Positions 45,620-60,515 of a DNA stretch of 64,000 nucleotides are shown one piece after another; the first letter of the stretch is position 1; each line of letters starts with the position of its first letter. The stretch is taken from NCBI GenBank assembly GCA_000349905.1, contig KB722751.1:206405-270404 (forward strand). Reading direction: 5' to 3'. The DNA comes from Volvariella volvacea V23. Taxonomy: Eukaryota > Basidiomycota > Agaricomycetes > Agaricales > Pluteaceae. The notes under the pieces were generated by a model, which saw only the letters and a program-made list of their open reading frames with translations, made no database searches and had not been told where the DNA came from. A program made the position numbers and the translations under genes.

Positions 45620-47097
45620 ACAATGCGACAGTCGTTAGATTAACAATGGTCGAGTTCTCTTTATTTTCGTCGTCTTGGTATTCCTCTAGGACAGCCAATT
45701 GTGAGAGAAAGGAACTCGAGCACAGTAAAGACTGTTGGTAAAGAGAGTGGGTGAGGGGGAACTTTCAGAAAGAAAGATCCAGACAGGACGCAACAAGGAG
45801 CAGTTAGAGGGGAGAAGAACTGCGGGAGGGCGATGAAGGGAACAGCGGGAACCAGGCTGTGAGTTTTTTGGTAAGCCGTTAAGGGATGCAAACATTGAAG
45901 GGACGTCTGCCTCCAAGAATTCGGGCTTGTCGTGACGCCATTGATGAAGGAAAGTGGAACTGGGACGTGAGATTTGCAAAGCCCTGTTTTCCAGAAGCCG
46001 GGGAGAGCAGCCCACCGACTGATCTCTGTGGAGTCCCATTGTCTAGACTGTGCACAAGAACGCCACACCAAGGTTTTCTCCAATGGTGCTAGATGGGGCA
46101 TAAATCCCTGTGGCGAAAAAAAAAAAAAAAAGGTAATTCACCATCTTGAGCAGTTACGCACGCATACACACGCAAAGCCGCTGTACGATGGAACTCGCAG
46201 GTGATATCATTTCAGGATTGTCCTAGCCCTGGAAGATACGTCGTGGATGGAAGTCCTGTCCAAAAGGGTTAGACGTAGAGACTGCAAGGTGTTAGCAATG
46301 ACGACGAATGCCACTGGAAGGACCTCACCACTAAAAGATCAAGTAGGGTAACTTGGCCGGAGAAAGACCTGGGTACTTGATGACTGACAAATAGCTGTTA
46401 AACGCTAGGTGAGCCATTTGAGTACACACCCTCGAATCAAATGCAATGAAATAATCGATGTGTGGCCTAAAAGGATCATATCTGGCAAAACACTTCAATT
46501 GGACTAGCCAATAAAATTATTTAACCACACCGTAACATCGTGCGTGTAGCATACGTACTAATAGGAGTCGACAAGTAAGAGGGGGAAGGAATGAAACCCA
46601 AAAGGGTATATCTACGTTGAATCATGAAAAGGGGATTGGCAACCCAGGTAGTAAAGTCGTGCAGGTGGCCAAAAACCCAAGCTCCAGCTGGCAAGAACCA
46701 CGGGGTGAACATGTACGAAAGCAGGTCGTACAAAAGGAGTCGAAAGCACACAAGGCAAGAGGTATGTATGGGGGTATGCTCCTACCTGAAGTAAGTAAAG
46801 ATAAAAGGGGAGGAGAGAGATAAAGCAGTGAAATACGGAGGAAGCAAATGAGGAAAGCGACATTTGGCAAAAGTGTCCCACAGGTCCATTTTCTAGATGA
46901 AAGCGAGTAACATTTACACATATAACGCCTTTCCTAATTTTGCTATCCGTAAAGGTTAGTATGAAGAAAGGAAGGAAAGCTTATAATCCACCCAAACGCG
47001 AGAAAATGAACAACTTGGAAGCGAGGGAATGAGGAACTGGAGGAAAGTGGAAGTGAACCCCTCCCAAGTCCCCATAACTTGAGGCATTTATCCGCTT
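45620..47097. other. Spacer between beta-barrel gene copies 1 and 2
   Basis: About 1.5 kb with no recognisable gene. A run of 15-16 A starts near 46118. Weak open stretches (for example 45661-46101 on the minus strand) lack domain character. It holds the copy 1 promoter. Confidence 0.5.
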
Positions 47098-48251
47098 GTA
47101 TTAGCAGCGGCAACAGCCAGGCCACCCATGTTGACGAAGAGGTTGTTCAAGTTGTTGATATTCTGTGGGTGGTCACCCTCAGATTCGATAGTACCAGTGG
47201 GCACTGCGAGACCGCTGGCTGCACCACTAGAATAATCTATCGAGGCAGAGGGAGTTGGCTCGCTGGAGGTAGACTCGCTGGTAGACGATTCCGACTCGGA
47301 TGTGCTGGAGCTGGAGCTGGTTGGTGTCGATGACGTGCTAGGTTCCTCAGATGAAGTGGGTGGAGGAGGCGGTGGTGGGGTCGAGCTCGGTGGTGGTGGT
47401 GGTGGTGGAGGGGTCGACGATGGCGGCGGTGGTGGAGGTGGAGGAGTGGTCGACGGTGGTGGTGGTGGTGGTGGTGGCGGCGGTGTGGGAGTTGGCGTTG
47501 GTGATGGTGGTGGCGGAGGGGGAGGTGGCGGTGGTGGCGGTGGTGCTGCACCACCGCCACCATTACCATCGATGAACTCCCAGTTACCGTCCGAGATGAT
47601 ACCAACGGACTCAGCAGCGAATACACGGAAGAGACTGCGGGACAGATCAAGGCCACCGTAAGGGCACCCTGGGCACTAGTAGGGTACTCTTGATCAGTTT
47701 ATGACAAGATAAGCAATGAAGAGCGTGCTTACCCTGTCCGTAATAACAGCCTCGACGCTGGCGGAGCCATGCCACATACGAATGCGCCTGAAGCAGTTAG
47801 GCCCAGGATAGCCACTACCGAATTGCTGAGGTTACGTTCGTGAGAGCCCATTCATCTGTCCTGATTGAAGAGGGAACTTACTTCCGCGTTGAGAGCAACG
47901 ATCTAAAAAAGATGACTTCAATTACTATCCGCATTCAAATGCGAGAAATGCACGTACAAAATCGCTCTCTACGTTGACTATACCACAGGCACCACTTGAA
48001 CAAAGCATTAACATTTGAACTCAAACAGGTTGAAATCAATCAACTTACAGTCCGACATCATAGAAACTCCACCTGGAGCCGGAGAATCGTTTGTAGACAT
48101 GCATATCGCCACTGACCCTCTTCGCGAGGTCGTAATGATGGTTCATATGCGAACTCGGATGCTTGGGGGCTTGGTGACTCAAACCAAGCGCGACTATTGG
48201 CAGTGCCAGCGCGACCAACGACAGCCGAAGGATGTTGACGAACATATCCAA
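47098..48251 (-). CDS. Secreted RlpA-like double-psi beta-barrel protein, copy 2
   Basis: Close paralogue of copy 1 with the same gene layout. The start at 48251 (MDMFVNILRLSLVALALP) gives a signal peptide; the in-frame ATG at 48245 is also possible. A LAKRVSGDMHVYKRFSGSR stretch with KR sites precedes SRWSFYDVGL, spliced by a 54-nt intron (48048-47995, same position and phase as copy 1) to GACGIVNVESDF, then CFRRIRMWHGSASVEAVITD and CPGCPYGGLDLSRSLF. A Pro-rich region with many PPPPP and STPPPPPP units fills about 47345-47560. The end NINNLNNLFVNMGGLAVAAA then NTSG is nearly identical to copy 1, so the duplication is recent relative to copy 3. Confidence 0.87.
47345..47560. repeat. GGT/GGC low-complexity repeat in copy 2 tail
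   Basis: Roughly 200 bp of GGT, GGC and GGA units on the plus strand, coding-strand (CCN)n, producing repeated STPPPPPP blocks. It is longer than in copy 1. Confidence 0.8.
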
Positions 48252-49552
48252 TGAATAACAGCTAGTACTTGTTAGTTGGTGAGGTTGGATCCCTTGTTAA
48301 TGGTATATGGTTGGTTTTTTTCCTGTCCCCTTGTATCGTTCCTTCCCTTTGAGAGAGGAGGGGCTATAAGAAAGGAGCACGGTAACGAGCGTAAGTTGAG
48401 AGAGAGTGGGTTGGTGAGTTTTCAACCAGAAAACTCGAGAGGAAATATAACAGGACGGAGGGGAGTGAGAAAGGGCGGAAAGGATGAGAGCGTGATGAAA
48501 GAAAGGAGGGAAACCGGATTATGAATTTTTGAAAGGCACTAGCCCAGCCAAGCGACGCCTTTTGATTGGCTTGGTAACAATAACAAGCCAATTCAATCCA
48601 GAGCCGAATTTACATCAGCCTTCGCTGATTGTTGCCCGTTTTTCGACCTCGCTCCCCGGTGCGGGAAATGCTGCCTCTATATGCACCAGCGCTGTCCAGG
48701 AAACCAGCTGACACTCAGAAAAATAGGAATAGTCTCGACGTTTTCTCTCAGAGCATAATCGTCGGAGTTCTTGCCTCCGACCAGAACCGCGCTAACCAAG
48801 TCACCTTCAGTAATGGAAGGTCGATTGGCAGGGGCAGAGCTTGTAGCATGCACTAACCCTGCCGTCAGGGATGGCATCATCAGGGCCATTTTGGGCCAAC
48901 GATTGTGGCGAGCGTCTCCAAGTACCTGAGCACTGCATCCAGTGTGAAAGCTGGACGCGACCTAGTCCCTCAGCCCCCAACAGGGAAGCACGATATTAAG
49001 AGAGCTGCGGCCCGGCTGTAGTCGACACAGAAATTATGGGTATAGCAATGCCTTGCCACGCAGGCTTGAAAACCAAGCCACTCCCGTACGATGCATAAAG
49101 GCAATCAGGCATAAATACCAAGCCAACGACAAGACAAAGGCGGTGATCATAAAGCAGGGTATATATAATTGTCACCTGAGTAGGCGCACAATCCGTCCAT
49201 CGCGCCCTTTCCGGCCCTATAATCAACGATAAGAAATTATTAAAAACAGCCCCAGAAGCAACAACAAACTGCCCAGGAGAAGGTAAGCAAAGTAGGCAGT
49301 CAGCTACAAGGTTAATCAACACAAGAGCAGTAACAAAGGAAGAGGTATAACAAGTGGTATAGATTAACTATCGATATCAACGCTTAACTCGACATGGACC
49401 TGTATAAGAACACGAGATCACTGCGCACAATGAATATGGTCAGTTGGCCCATATCTACAGGTCTAGTAGAGCTCCTAAAAGAATGTTCCAAAGCATCAAA
49501 GCACGTTTATCGGAAATCCGAGGGATCTGATCATAAGGTCCTTCAATTTCCC
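48252..49552. other. Spacer between beta-barrel gene copies 2 and 3
   Basis: About 1.3 kb. The left part should be the copy 2 promoter and the right part the copy 3 3' UTR. No coding sequence or mobile-element signature that I can support. Confidence 0.5.
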
Positions 49553-50650
49553 TTAGGCAGAGCCGGTGACTGAAACAGCAGCAGTGTAAAAATTAGCCAA
49601 CTGGACGAACGCCAAATTGAATTGTTCAAGGGCCCCTGTTGGAGCCGGCTGAGGACTATCATCAGCTCCGCTGCTCGAAGTTTCCGCATCAGTGGTCGAG
49701 GTAGGTTGAGCGGAACTACTGGAACTGGTTGCACTTTCACTCCGAGAGCTGGAAGAACTTTCACGAGAGCTTAAAGACGATGAGCTTGATGTTTCTTCGG
49801 CTTCGGAACTAGTGCTAGGAGTTGGAGTTGGGGTTGGGGTTGGAGTCGGGGTTGGAGTCGGGGTTGGAGTCGGGGTAGGCGTTGGATCGGGGGTCGGGGA
49901 AGGTGGGGGTGGGGGCGGCGTTGATGAAGAAGGGGGTGGTTGTGGTGCTCCGGCGCCAAAGGACCATTCGCCATAGATAATGCCTATATCTTGGGACGCA
50001 AAGAAGTCGAAGAGGCCGCGTGAAAAGTCTAACCCCTCGTTAGGACATCCTACACACTGAAATGCAAGTTGTATAACACGGTGAGCCTATGAAGCTTTCC
50101 CAAAACCGCAATTCGCTCACTCTATCGGCAATGATTGCCTGTGTCGTTTTGCCTCCATATGAGATAGTGATGGTTTCGAAGCAATGACTTCCACCGTTCC
50201 ATTGCTAATGGCCGAGAATCATTGTCAATGTCTTAAGGGAAACACCATCGAATTTTACTTACAGGGATATTCAAGGCCACAACCTACATCAGCCACCAAG
50301 ATGTCAGCGATATAAAAGGGAGAACTTCGTGCATTTGGACTTACAAAGTCGCTGTTCGAATGCGTATCTCCACAAGCACCCAACCCGGCATCGTAAAACG
50401 AAAATTTAGCATTTGAGAACCGTTTATTCAGCTGGCGAGTATGCCCAATCTGGGTCGAGTTCGCATTTTCTCCGATACCGAGTTCCGAGGCTTGATCTGC
50501 GTTAACGGCCCGTACACCGTGGTGCCTCTTCAGTGACGCATCGTGCACGGAGGCACCATGCTTGTATGGGACTGAAGGAATACCAAGACTTATTGGCAGG
50601 TGCAACAAGACCAAACCAGACGTGATTGCAACGAGAGATGTAAGTTTCAT
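49553..50650 (-). CDS. Secreted RlpA-like double-psi beta-barrel protein, copy 3
   Basis: Third member of the cluster, more divergent. The start at 50650 (MKLTSLVAITSGLVLLHLPI) gives a signal peptide, followed by a longer pro-region (HHGVRAVNADQASELGIGEN) and a KR site, then FSNAKFSFYDAGLGACGDTH. Copy 3 has no intron at the GL|GACG junction where copies 1 and 2 both have one. The barrel continues HCFETITISYGGKTTQAIIA and GCPNEGLDFSRGLFDFFASQ. The tail is a Thr-Pro repeat (49805-49890) and a Ser-rich stretch, ending FNLAFVQLANFYTAAVSVTG then SA, unlike the other two copies. The C-terminus could be a GPI signal or just a secreted end. Confidence 0.85.
49805..49885. repeat. Thr-Pro dipeptide (hexanucleotide) repeat in copy 3 tail
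   Basis: A tandem GGNGTN/GGGGTTGG-type hexanucleotide repeat on the plus strand, encoding (TP)n on the coding strand. Copies 1 and 2 have Pro runs here instead. Confidence 0.8.
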
Positions 50651-51416
50651 GTTCGCTGAAGATCGACTGCGGGTTGCTTTCTCTTTCTTGTGTATTCAGG
50701 AGTATGGCAGGGGTGCGTTTTATGGTCAGTGATGACGACGTAGCAGCCAATTAGTTGATTGAAGTCACAGGTGGTAAGTGAGCGGAGTGAGTAGGGAGCG
50801 TAAGGTTTAGATGTCCTCCAAGTTGTCGACGACGTGGGGACAAGGACTCTGTCGACACACAACGTTGGGAAAGACAACGGTAGGACTGGAATTAGAGTGT
50901 GGCGATGGAAAACAAGGGCTGAAGGAAACAAAGGGGTCCCACGGACTTCTGACGTTCCATGTGAGAAAAAAAAAAGACCCGATGGTCCGCACAATTCTAT
51001 CTCAATAACCCTTCATGTTGCCAAACGACGTTCAGCGTGGGTGCTCAAATTGAATTTGAAATGGTATGCTTTGAACCATTCATTAGTGCATAAGTAGGAG
51101 CTCATTGTCAGCCCAACTCGAGAGTACAAAAATTTGCCAAAAAAGCGCCACCTGCAAAGGACGCGTACTTCGGATCCAGACAGGTCAAGGGTAAGGGGAG
51201 TGATATAAAATTTGTCTACAATTACTCCTTGATGGGGTGTGAAACTGTGAAGTGGGATATCACGTATCGGGTGTATCGTTTTGCTACATTCCTTTGTCTA
51301 TAACAAAGTCAAATCCAAAAAAATCAAGATGGGAGAGGGAACTGAGGAGTAACGAAAACAGGCCGCTTAGGAGGGCGGCTGGAGGGGTGGAACAGTTTTT
51401 CAAGAATTACAAAAGC
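50651..51416. other. Intergenic region upstream of beta-barrel copy 3
   Basis: About 770 bp carrying the copy 3 promoter and the SERCA 3' UTR. It has an A-run near 50967. Nothing else recognised. Confidence 0.4.
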
Positions 51417-54960
<3,544 letters not shown>

Positions 54961-55453
54961 GACGCGACGGGGTCTGTGGAGAGCGGATAGAACAGGGAGA
55001 CTAGCTCACTGTGGAGGCAGAGATGCTGTGGGAGAGGGGAAGAGCTCGTCGAGCAGAACGGCCAGTGAGGCCGGGTCAATAAATATGAAGCACGTGAGGA
55101 ATGACGTGGCGGCAAAACGAACGGTTGCTGTGTACCCGGAGAACGTTCGCGCTTGCACTGGCACTGGGCTCCCAGGAGCGCCATCGGGAGAGAAATGGGG
55201 CTGCATGGGCCGGTTCGCCAGCGTGGGCCATGGCCAGGAGCCTCTCAGCCCGAGGACAGGATCTGCGGATACTGAGAGGTGTGCGAGACTACACGCCACA
55301 GAATCCAAATAAGAGCAAAGCAAGATATGGCTTGGACCCCGGCGCAGTGACTCGGGAAACACAGCGTCTGGCTAACTGTCCTCGTCCGCCGAGCACCGCC
55401 TGACCAGCTGGGCCGCCCGTTCGCACTGCTCCTTCCCTCCCTACCCCCACGCC
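54961..55453. promoter_or_regulatory. Divergent intergenic region, SERCA / SIP5-like
   Basis: About 490 bp between head-to-head starts, GC-rich on the left. I see no defined calcium-response (CDRE-like) or heat-shock site. Confidence 0.35.
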
Positions 55454-57430
55454 ATGGGCAACTCTCCCTCCGCTCGCACTCATCACGACGAGTCCGTCGA
55501 CTACGGTTATCTTACCCCTCAGGGTGTCTATACCGGTCCACGCGATTGGAACCACAATGTCGTCTCCCAGCTCATCGTCGCTCGCAAGCTTGCTCCATTC
55601 TATAGACCGCTGGAGGATTACAAGGAGTCTTGGGATGATGACCAGATCTTGGCCGCCAGAAAGGAATTGCCTCCCCCCGAAGGTGGCGAACAAGGTGCCA
55701 GACCCGAGACAGCAAGTATAGCTTCAAGCAGCACGCGATCCGGTCACTCCAAGCGTCCCGCCGCTGTAAGAGAGCAGTTTCGGCCGGAAGCAGCTATCTA
55801 TCGAGGTGCAGTCGAGTGTCCCATTTGTTTCCTTGTATGTTGCCACACTATCCACTCTCCATCAATAACCATGGCTCACACTCTCTCAAGTACTATCCAT
55901 CAAACATAAATCGCTCCAGATGCTGTAATCAGGAAATATGCACCGAATGTTTTGTCCAGATTAAACGGAATGAGCCTACTGCTACTCACCTTGTGTCTGA
56001 ACCCGCCTGCTGCCCGTACTGTGTTCGGGATAACTTTGGTGTTGTCTATACACCACCTAATTGGCGCGCAGGAATATCTAGTGAGGGCTGGGTTAGTTGA
56101 TGGATCGCACCTTCAAGTAACCAAGCTAACCCTGATTATGTCTTGCCCCGCAGCCATCCTTATGGATAGAGCACCAGAGAGCTGCCCAATCACAGTCACA
56201 GCAAACCCCAGATGCCACAAACAACTCTTCCAGCCACAAATCCCGTCAGAAGAGCTTCAGCGCTGATAGCCCAGAAGTAGTGACAATAGGCCAGTATCTG
56301 TTCGTTCTATCCTCCAAGCTTTGGCCTAACGTATGGCTTCTCACCAAGATCAAATTCGTCCGGGTTGGGAGGCCAAGTTAGCTGCCGTCCAAGCAGCGGT
56401 TGCACGGCGAGCCAACAGACGTATTATTATGAGAGAAGTAGGGGGCCGTCTCATTCCTGTTGGGGTCACTAGCGGCAGAGTACATGCCCTCAGTCCAGAA
56501 GAAGCGGCTGCTCTTGAGAACTCAGAAGGTGGGAATGGTGGCGGTGGGAGTGGGAGTCGAAGGCGAAGGCGCAACCAGGGTGAATGGCTGGGAATGGGAC
56601 TGGAGCAATCTGCTGCAGATCTCGAGGAAGTATGTAATTCCACATCACGCGCCAGTACTGTCTTGATACTAACCTCTTCTCTGCCTTAGCTCATGCTCAT
56701 GGAGGCAATGCGACTCTCATTGCTGGAACACGAAGAACAACAGCGTAAACAGGCCGAAGAACAGAAAAAGCAAGCTGCTGCTCAGGCAGCTGCCGAGTTG
56801 ACCACCCAATCGGATACCGCGGGGCCAGGACCATCCACATTAGAGGCCCGAGCTTCTAATGAAGCTTCCAGTACACTTTCCGTCTCGCCCTCTGCTCCAT
56901 CTTTTATCCCGCTGCGACCCAGAGGTTCTTCGACCTCCTCGCAAACCTCTCGATCGGCTTCGAGAAGTCATACACCGATATCTAGCTCAACACCGCCGGT
57001 TATATCGGGGAGCACTAACTCGTCAACAAGTGATAGGCACCAAAAAAGTCAGGACACTCCCTACTTTAGTTCCATTGTCGCCGCAACTGTTAACACTGCT
57101 TCTGCTGTGTTGGGTGCCACAGGTGCACCTCAACCCACGTCAAGTGACTCCAGCCAAAATCAAACTACGGAACACGGCGGGGACGGCGAAAGTCAAGCCG
57201 AACAAAGTCGAGGTTCTGGCGTTCCAACAATCCATGTTGGGCACAATGATAACGAAGACCCTTCATCAACTGAGTCTCAACAAGCTTCAAACTCATCGTC
57301 CACCCCTTCACCATCATTTAATAATGTTGTAGAAGGCGAAGCACCAATAGCACCCCAAACAGGGGCTGCGAATGGGGATCCAGCTTTACCTTCAGAGTTT
57401 TCTAAATTTGAGCGACGATTTGCTACGTAA
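55454..57430 (+). CDS. SIP5-like protein with RING-type zinc finger
   Basis: Homologue of yeast Sip5, which links Snf1 kinase to the Reg1-Glc7 phosphatase. Start at 55454: [20 protein letters not shown] with a possible N-myristoylation Gly2, then [17 protein letters not shown], a Sip5 hallmark. A RING-like set of Cys follows across an intron: [38 protein letters not shown]. Later blocks: [15 protein letters not shown], then, after an intron, [20 protein letters not shown], a Gln/Ala-rich coiled coil. The C-terminal half is Ser/Thr/Pro-rich and disordered, ending [12 protein letters not shown]. Five or six exons, about 560 residues. The Snf1 link is inferred from yeast. Confidence 0.85.
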
Positions 57431-60400
57431 GGATCCTCTTAATCCTGCACCGCAAAAATTTTACTCACTACTTCACGTTAATAAATTAACCTGCATTGCC
57501 TGCACTCTTAGTAACGGAAGTGGGTAGAATTCCAGATGCTTCCGTCGTGCCTACTACTGCGTTTTCTGGTTTCCCGGCTCTGGAATCAGGAGGGCTTCTT
57601 CTGCTATACTTCCGATAGGAACACAATTCATGGTTTCTATGTGCATAAACACATTTGCTTTGCACGCTCCTCGCTTCTTGTCTTTCTCCGTCGTGCTGCG
57701 CCTCTTCTCCATGTTCACAATACCACCTGCTCAGGCGTGACGATCTGGTCCTCGCCCTCTGCTCTTTGTTATGGATAGTCCGCTTCCCATCAAGTACTTT
57801 CCCCCAGTTCATCTACATTCATCAAACCGAACAATAACGTACTGTAAATCTAACACCTAGATTTTATCCGTTTCTTTTGTCTAAGTTGAGGGCCTTTTGG
57901 AATGTAATCATACTGCTTCGTTTCTCGTGAGAACTCTACTTGAAGTGTATCTTCTCGCCAATGAAGGATATCCCAGCCCCATTCCGAGCATGTGCTAGCA
58001 GACGCATTCAGCTGGAAGTGCAACTGTCTTCTCTTGTATCATTCGGCTAAATAATCCTCAACTTGTCCGGCCCTCACACGCCTATTAGTGGAAGAAGTAT
58101 GAAAGGCATTTGGACTGGACCTACAATCTTCTTTTCTCAGCCGGAACAATGGCAGTCAAGCTGGATACACGATGCAGTCATGATAGCTCTTATTGTGAGA
58201 AGAAAAGTAGTTATTCTTCTCTGCTACTGAACCTCGATGCCCTCCCGCAATGATAATAATCTTCATGTCACCTTGATTGCCCCTCGTAGGGTCGACGAGG
58301 TACTGCGATCAAATAATCTTATGAGTGTCATCATTGGGCATGAATCATCCCCAGATAACGATGGCTAGAGTGAGGATTTGACCAAGCACAGATGACGAAT
58401 ACGACCTCTGATAATATCAGCCAACTCCCTTGAACGCGTTAGCACAGAAGGACAGGCGTTGAGGCTTCGCTCACACACTTGATAGGGGCACTGTGACTCG
58501 TTCCCTGTCCCCATGGAGAGTGATAAGATTAGCTTACGACTCACTGTTAAGGTAGCCTCAACGTACGGACAGCCGCCCGATGGGATCAGTCTAGAAGTAC
58601 AAAAGGATTGAATGTATCCGCACTCAAGCCCGTCCAGAACAATGGTGTTGCAAACGAATATCACGAAGCACTGATTGTCTTGTCTTGGGCCCCTTGTATG
58701 TCGTCGAAGCTCGACATTGGAGCATCACAGCTAGCGGATAAACAAGGCAAGTTGAACAAGGCGAGTCATCCGGGTCTGAGTAAGGACCATGCACGGCAAA
58801 GAAGTGCTTTCTTTGTAAGTTCTCCCTGATAGCCCTGTACACGTGGACAAGAAGCCTGGACATAGACTTCACCTGCTGGAAGGGTCGATGATGTTTGAGG
58901 CGCAGCTTTCTCCAACTCGGGTCCATAATGGGATGTCTTGCCTGGAGCTAGTACGGACATAGACAGGCCAACAGCAATCAGAAGCTGGGGGAAAGACACG
59001 GGACCCAAGGCTTGATTGATTCGTTTGTTTGAGCAACAAACCGTTGTTGGCGTCTCAGTTGCTCGTTTCTGCTCTGCCGACGTCTGCACAATCAGATGCA
59101 TAACTGCCATAACACTAGACTCGCAGCCTAATATCAGTACGACGGTCATAGACGCCACCCCGCAAGGTGTCGGTTGCTTAGCTTGATAGTCTGTGTAAAG
59201 CCACCACACTCCTATCTCAAATGCAACTGTCGACGGAAGCCGATTTCGTAACGTTTGTCCACTTGCAACCCTCCATCAGCTTCTATTTACTTACCAAGGC
59301 TGATATCATTTCTTGTCCTATTCATTCGCAACCCTGCAACTAGCCAATTTTGTCCCATAGGTGAGATCCATCTCGGAGATTTATCGTAAGATTGACCACA
59401 GCATTAAAAACTCAAAAACGCACCGAAGATTCTCATAAGATGGGTACTGCAATGGTCGTGTAGTGGCCAGACAACGCCAGCCCTAGGATGCATGCACGCG
59501 ATGTTGTTAGTGGCATCACGAAGAGACCGAATTGCCGCTGATGCCACGGATCGAAGGACGAGTTTGAGAGAAAATGATTTTGGTGTTCGGGCACCGAAAG
59601 CACCGAATAAAACGGGCATAAAACCTTCAGCTTGATGCGCCGCGCATTTACCAACCGCGCATGGAAAGCCACTAAGGGCGTAATACAACGCTGGAAATCC
59701 ACATGAGGTTTCTTAGAATGGGCTGAATTAGTAGAGGTGGTGGCCATCGATGGCCTTCTTGGTGATTTGTGCCAACCCCAGCAACGTTACGCCCCCATGT
59801 GCCCTAGCCTTGGTGTCCGGCTTATGGGATACCGAAGTGCGAAATGGTAAACGCGAGCACGACACCGTCGGGAGAGAAGACGCTGGGCTACGTATGGCCA
59901 TCACAGCCGCAATGAAGTAAGCTCCGAAGAAAAGTGAGGCCTTCACCGATGTGGTAGTCGGAGAAAATGATAGGATCTGCCGGGAGCCCGGTCGTGAAAC
60001 TCGACACAATCAACGCATAGACAATGAAGGTGTTATCTACGATAGTAGTTATAATGTTAACATTCGCATGATTGACCTCAACACTCTGATCCTGATAGCC
60101 GTCTTGTTGGTGGCGTCGCTCATTTTTCATTTCATGTGGAAGGCCGCCGCGGGAAGTCGTGGGAATCGCAATCAGTAAATCTAACCTTTCAAAAGTTCGG
60201 TGAATGGAATTTGTAATTAGCAAGGATTTGCAGAAATGATCTGACTCCGAAAAGTGTATCCGTGACTCAGAAAACCCTAAACAATTCAAAAAAAAGAAAC
60301 AGTAAAATCTTGATTATGCCCCGAGCCGAGCAGCAAAAATAACATTCCCTGGTCCTCGGAAAGCGTGAGGTGCCATGATGTACATATGCAACGTGGAGGT

Positions 60401-60515
60401 CGGAATGGAAGAAATCATCGGGGCCAAAGCTGAAGCGAGCATCACATCAACCGCAAAAGTAACTTTGGATGACTATCACGTAGCTGCAAAGTAGCAACAA
60501 GCGAGTGGAAGGAGC
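57431..60515. other. Gene-poor stretch of about 3.1 kb, content unresolved
   Basis: The left part (57431-58000) is the SIP5-like 3' region. On the minus strand, 58365-60289 holds several overlapping open stretches, some with hydrophobic blocks (for example MTVVLILGCESSVMAVMHLI near 59150-59090 and FFGAYFIAAVMA near 59930-59895). They do not assemble into a splice-consistent protein I recognise. A decayed or very divergent multi-pass membrane protein gene is the most natural guess, but I cannot support a model. No terminal repeats, reverse transcriptase or transposase motif found. Confidence 0.4.

Noticed and set aside
45661..46101. 147-codon minus-strand frame between beta-barrel copies 1 and 2
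   Set aside because: No domain, no splice partners, and composition unlike the coding neighbours.
46118..46133. Run of 15-16 A residues as a retroposon tail
   Set aside because: No flanking target-site duplication or processed-gene body found; probably a simple mononucleotide run.
47302..47661. Glycine-rich plus-strand frame
   Set aside because: Same reason: reverse complement of the Pro-rich tail of copy 2.
59951..60178. Plus-strand frame ending in a hydrophobic helix (LILIAVLLVASLIFHFMW)
   Set aside because: A tail-anchored protein was considered, but the frame has no matching upstream exon or family similarity and lies in an unresolved segment.
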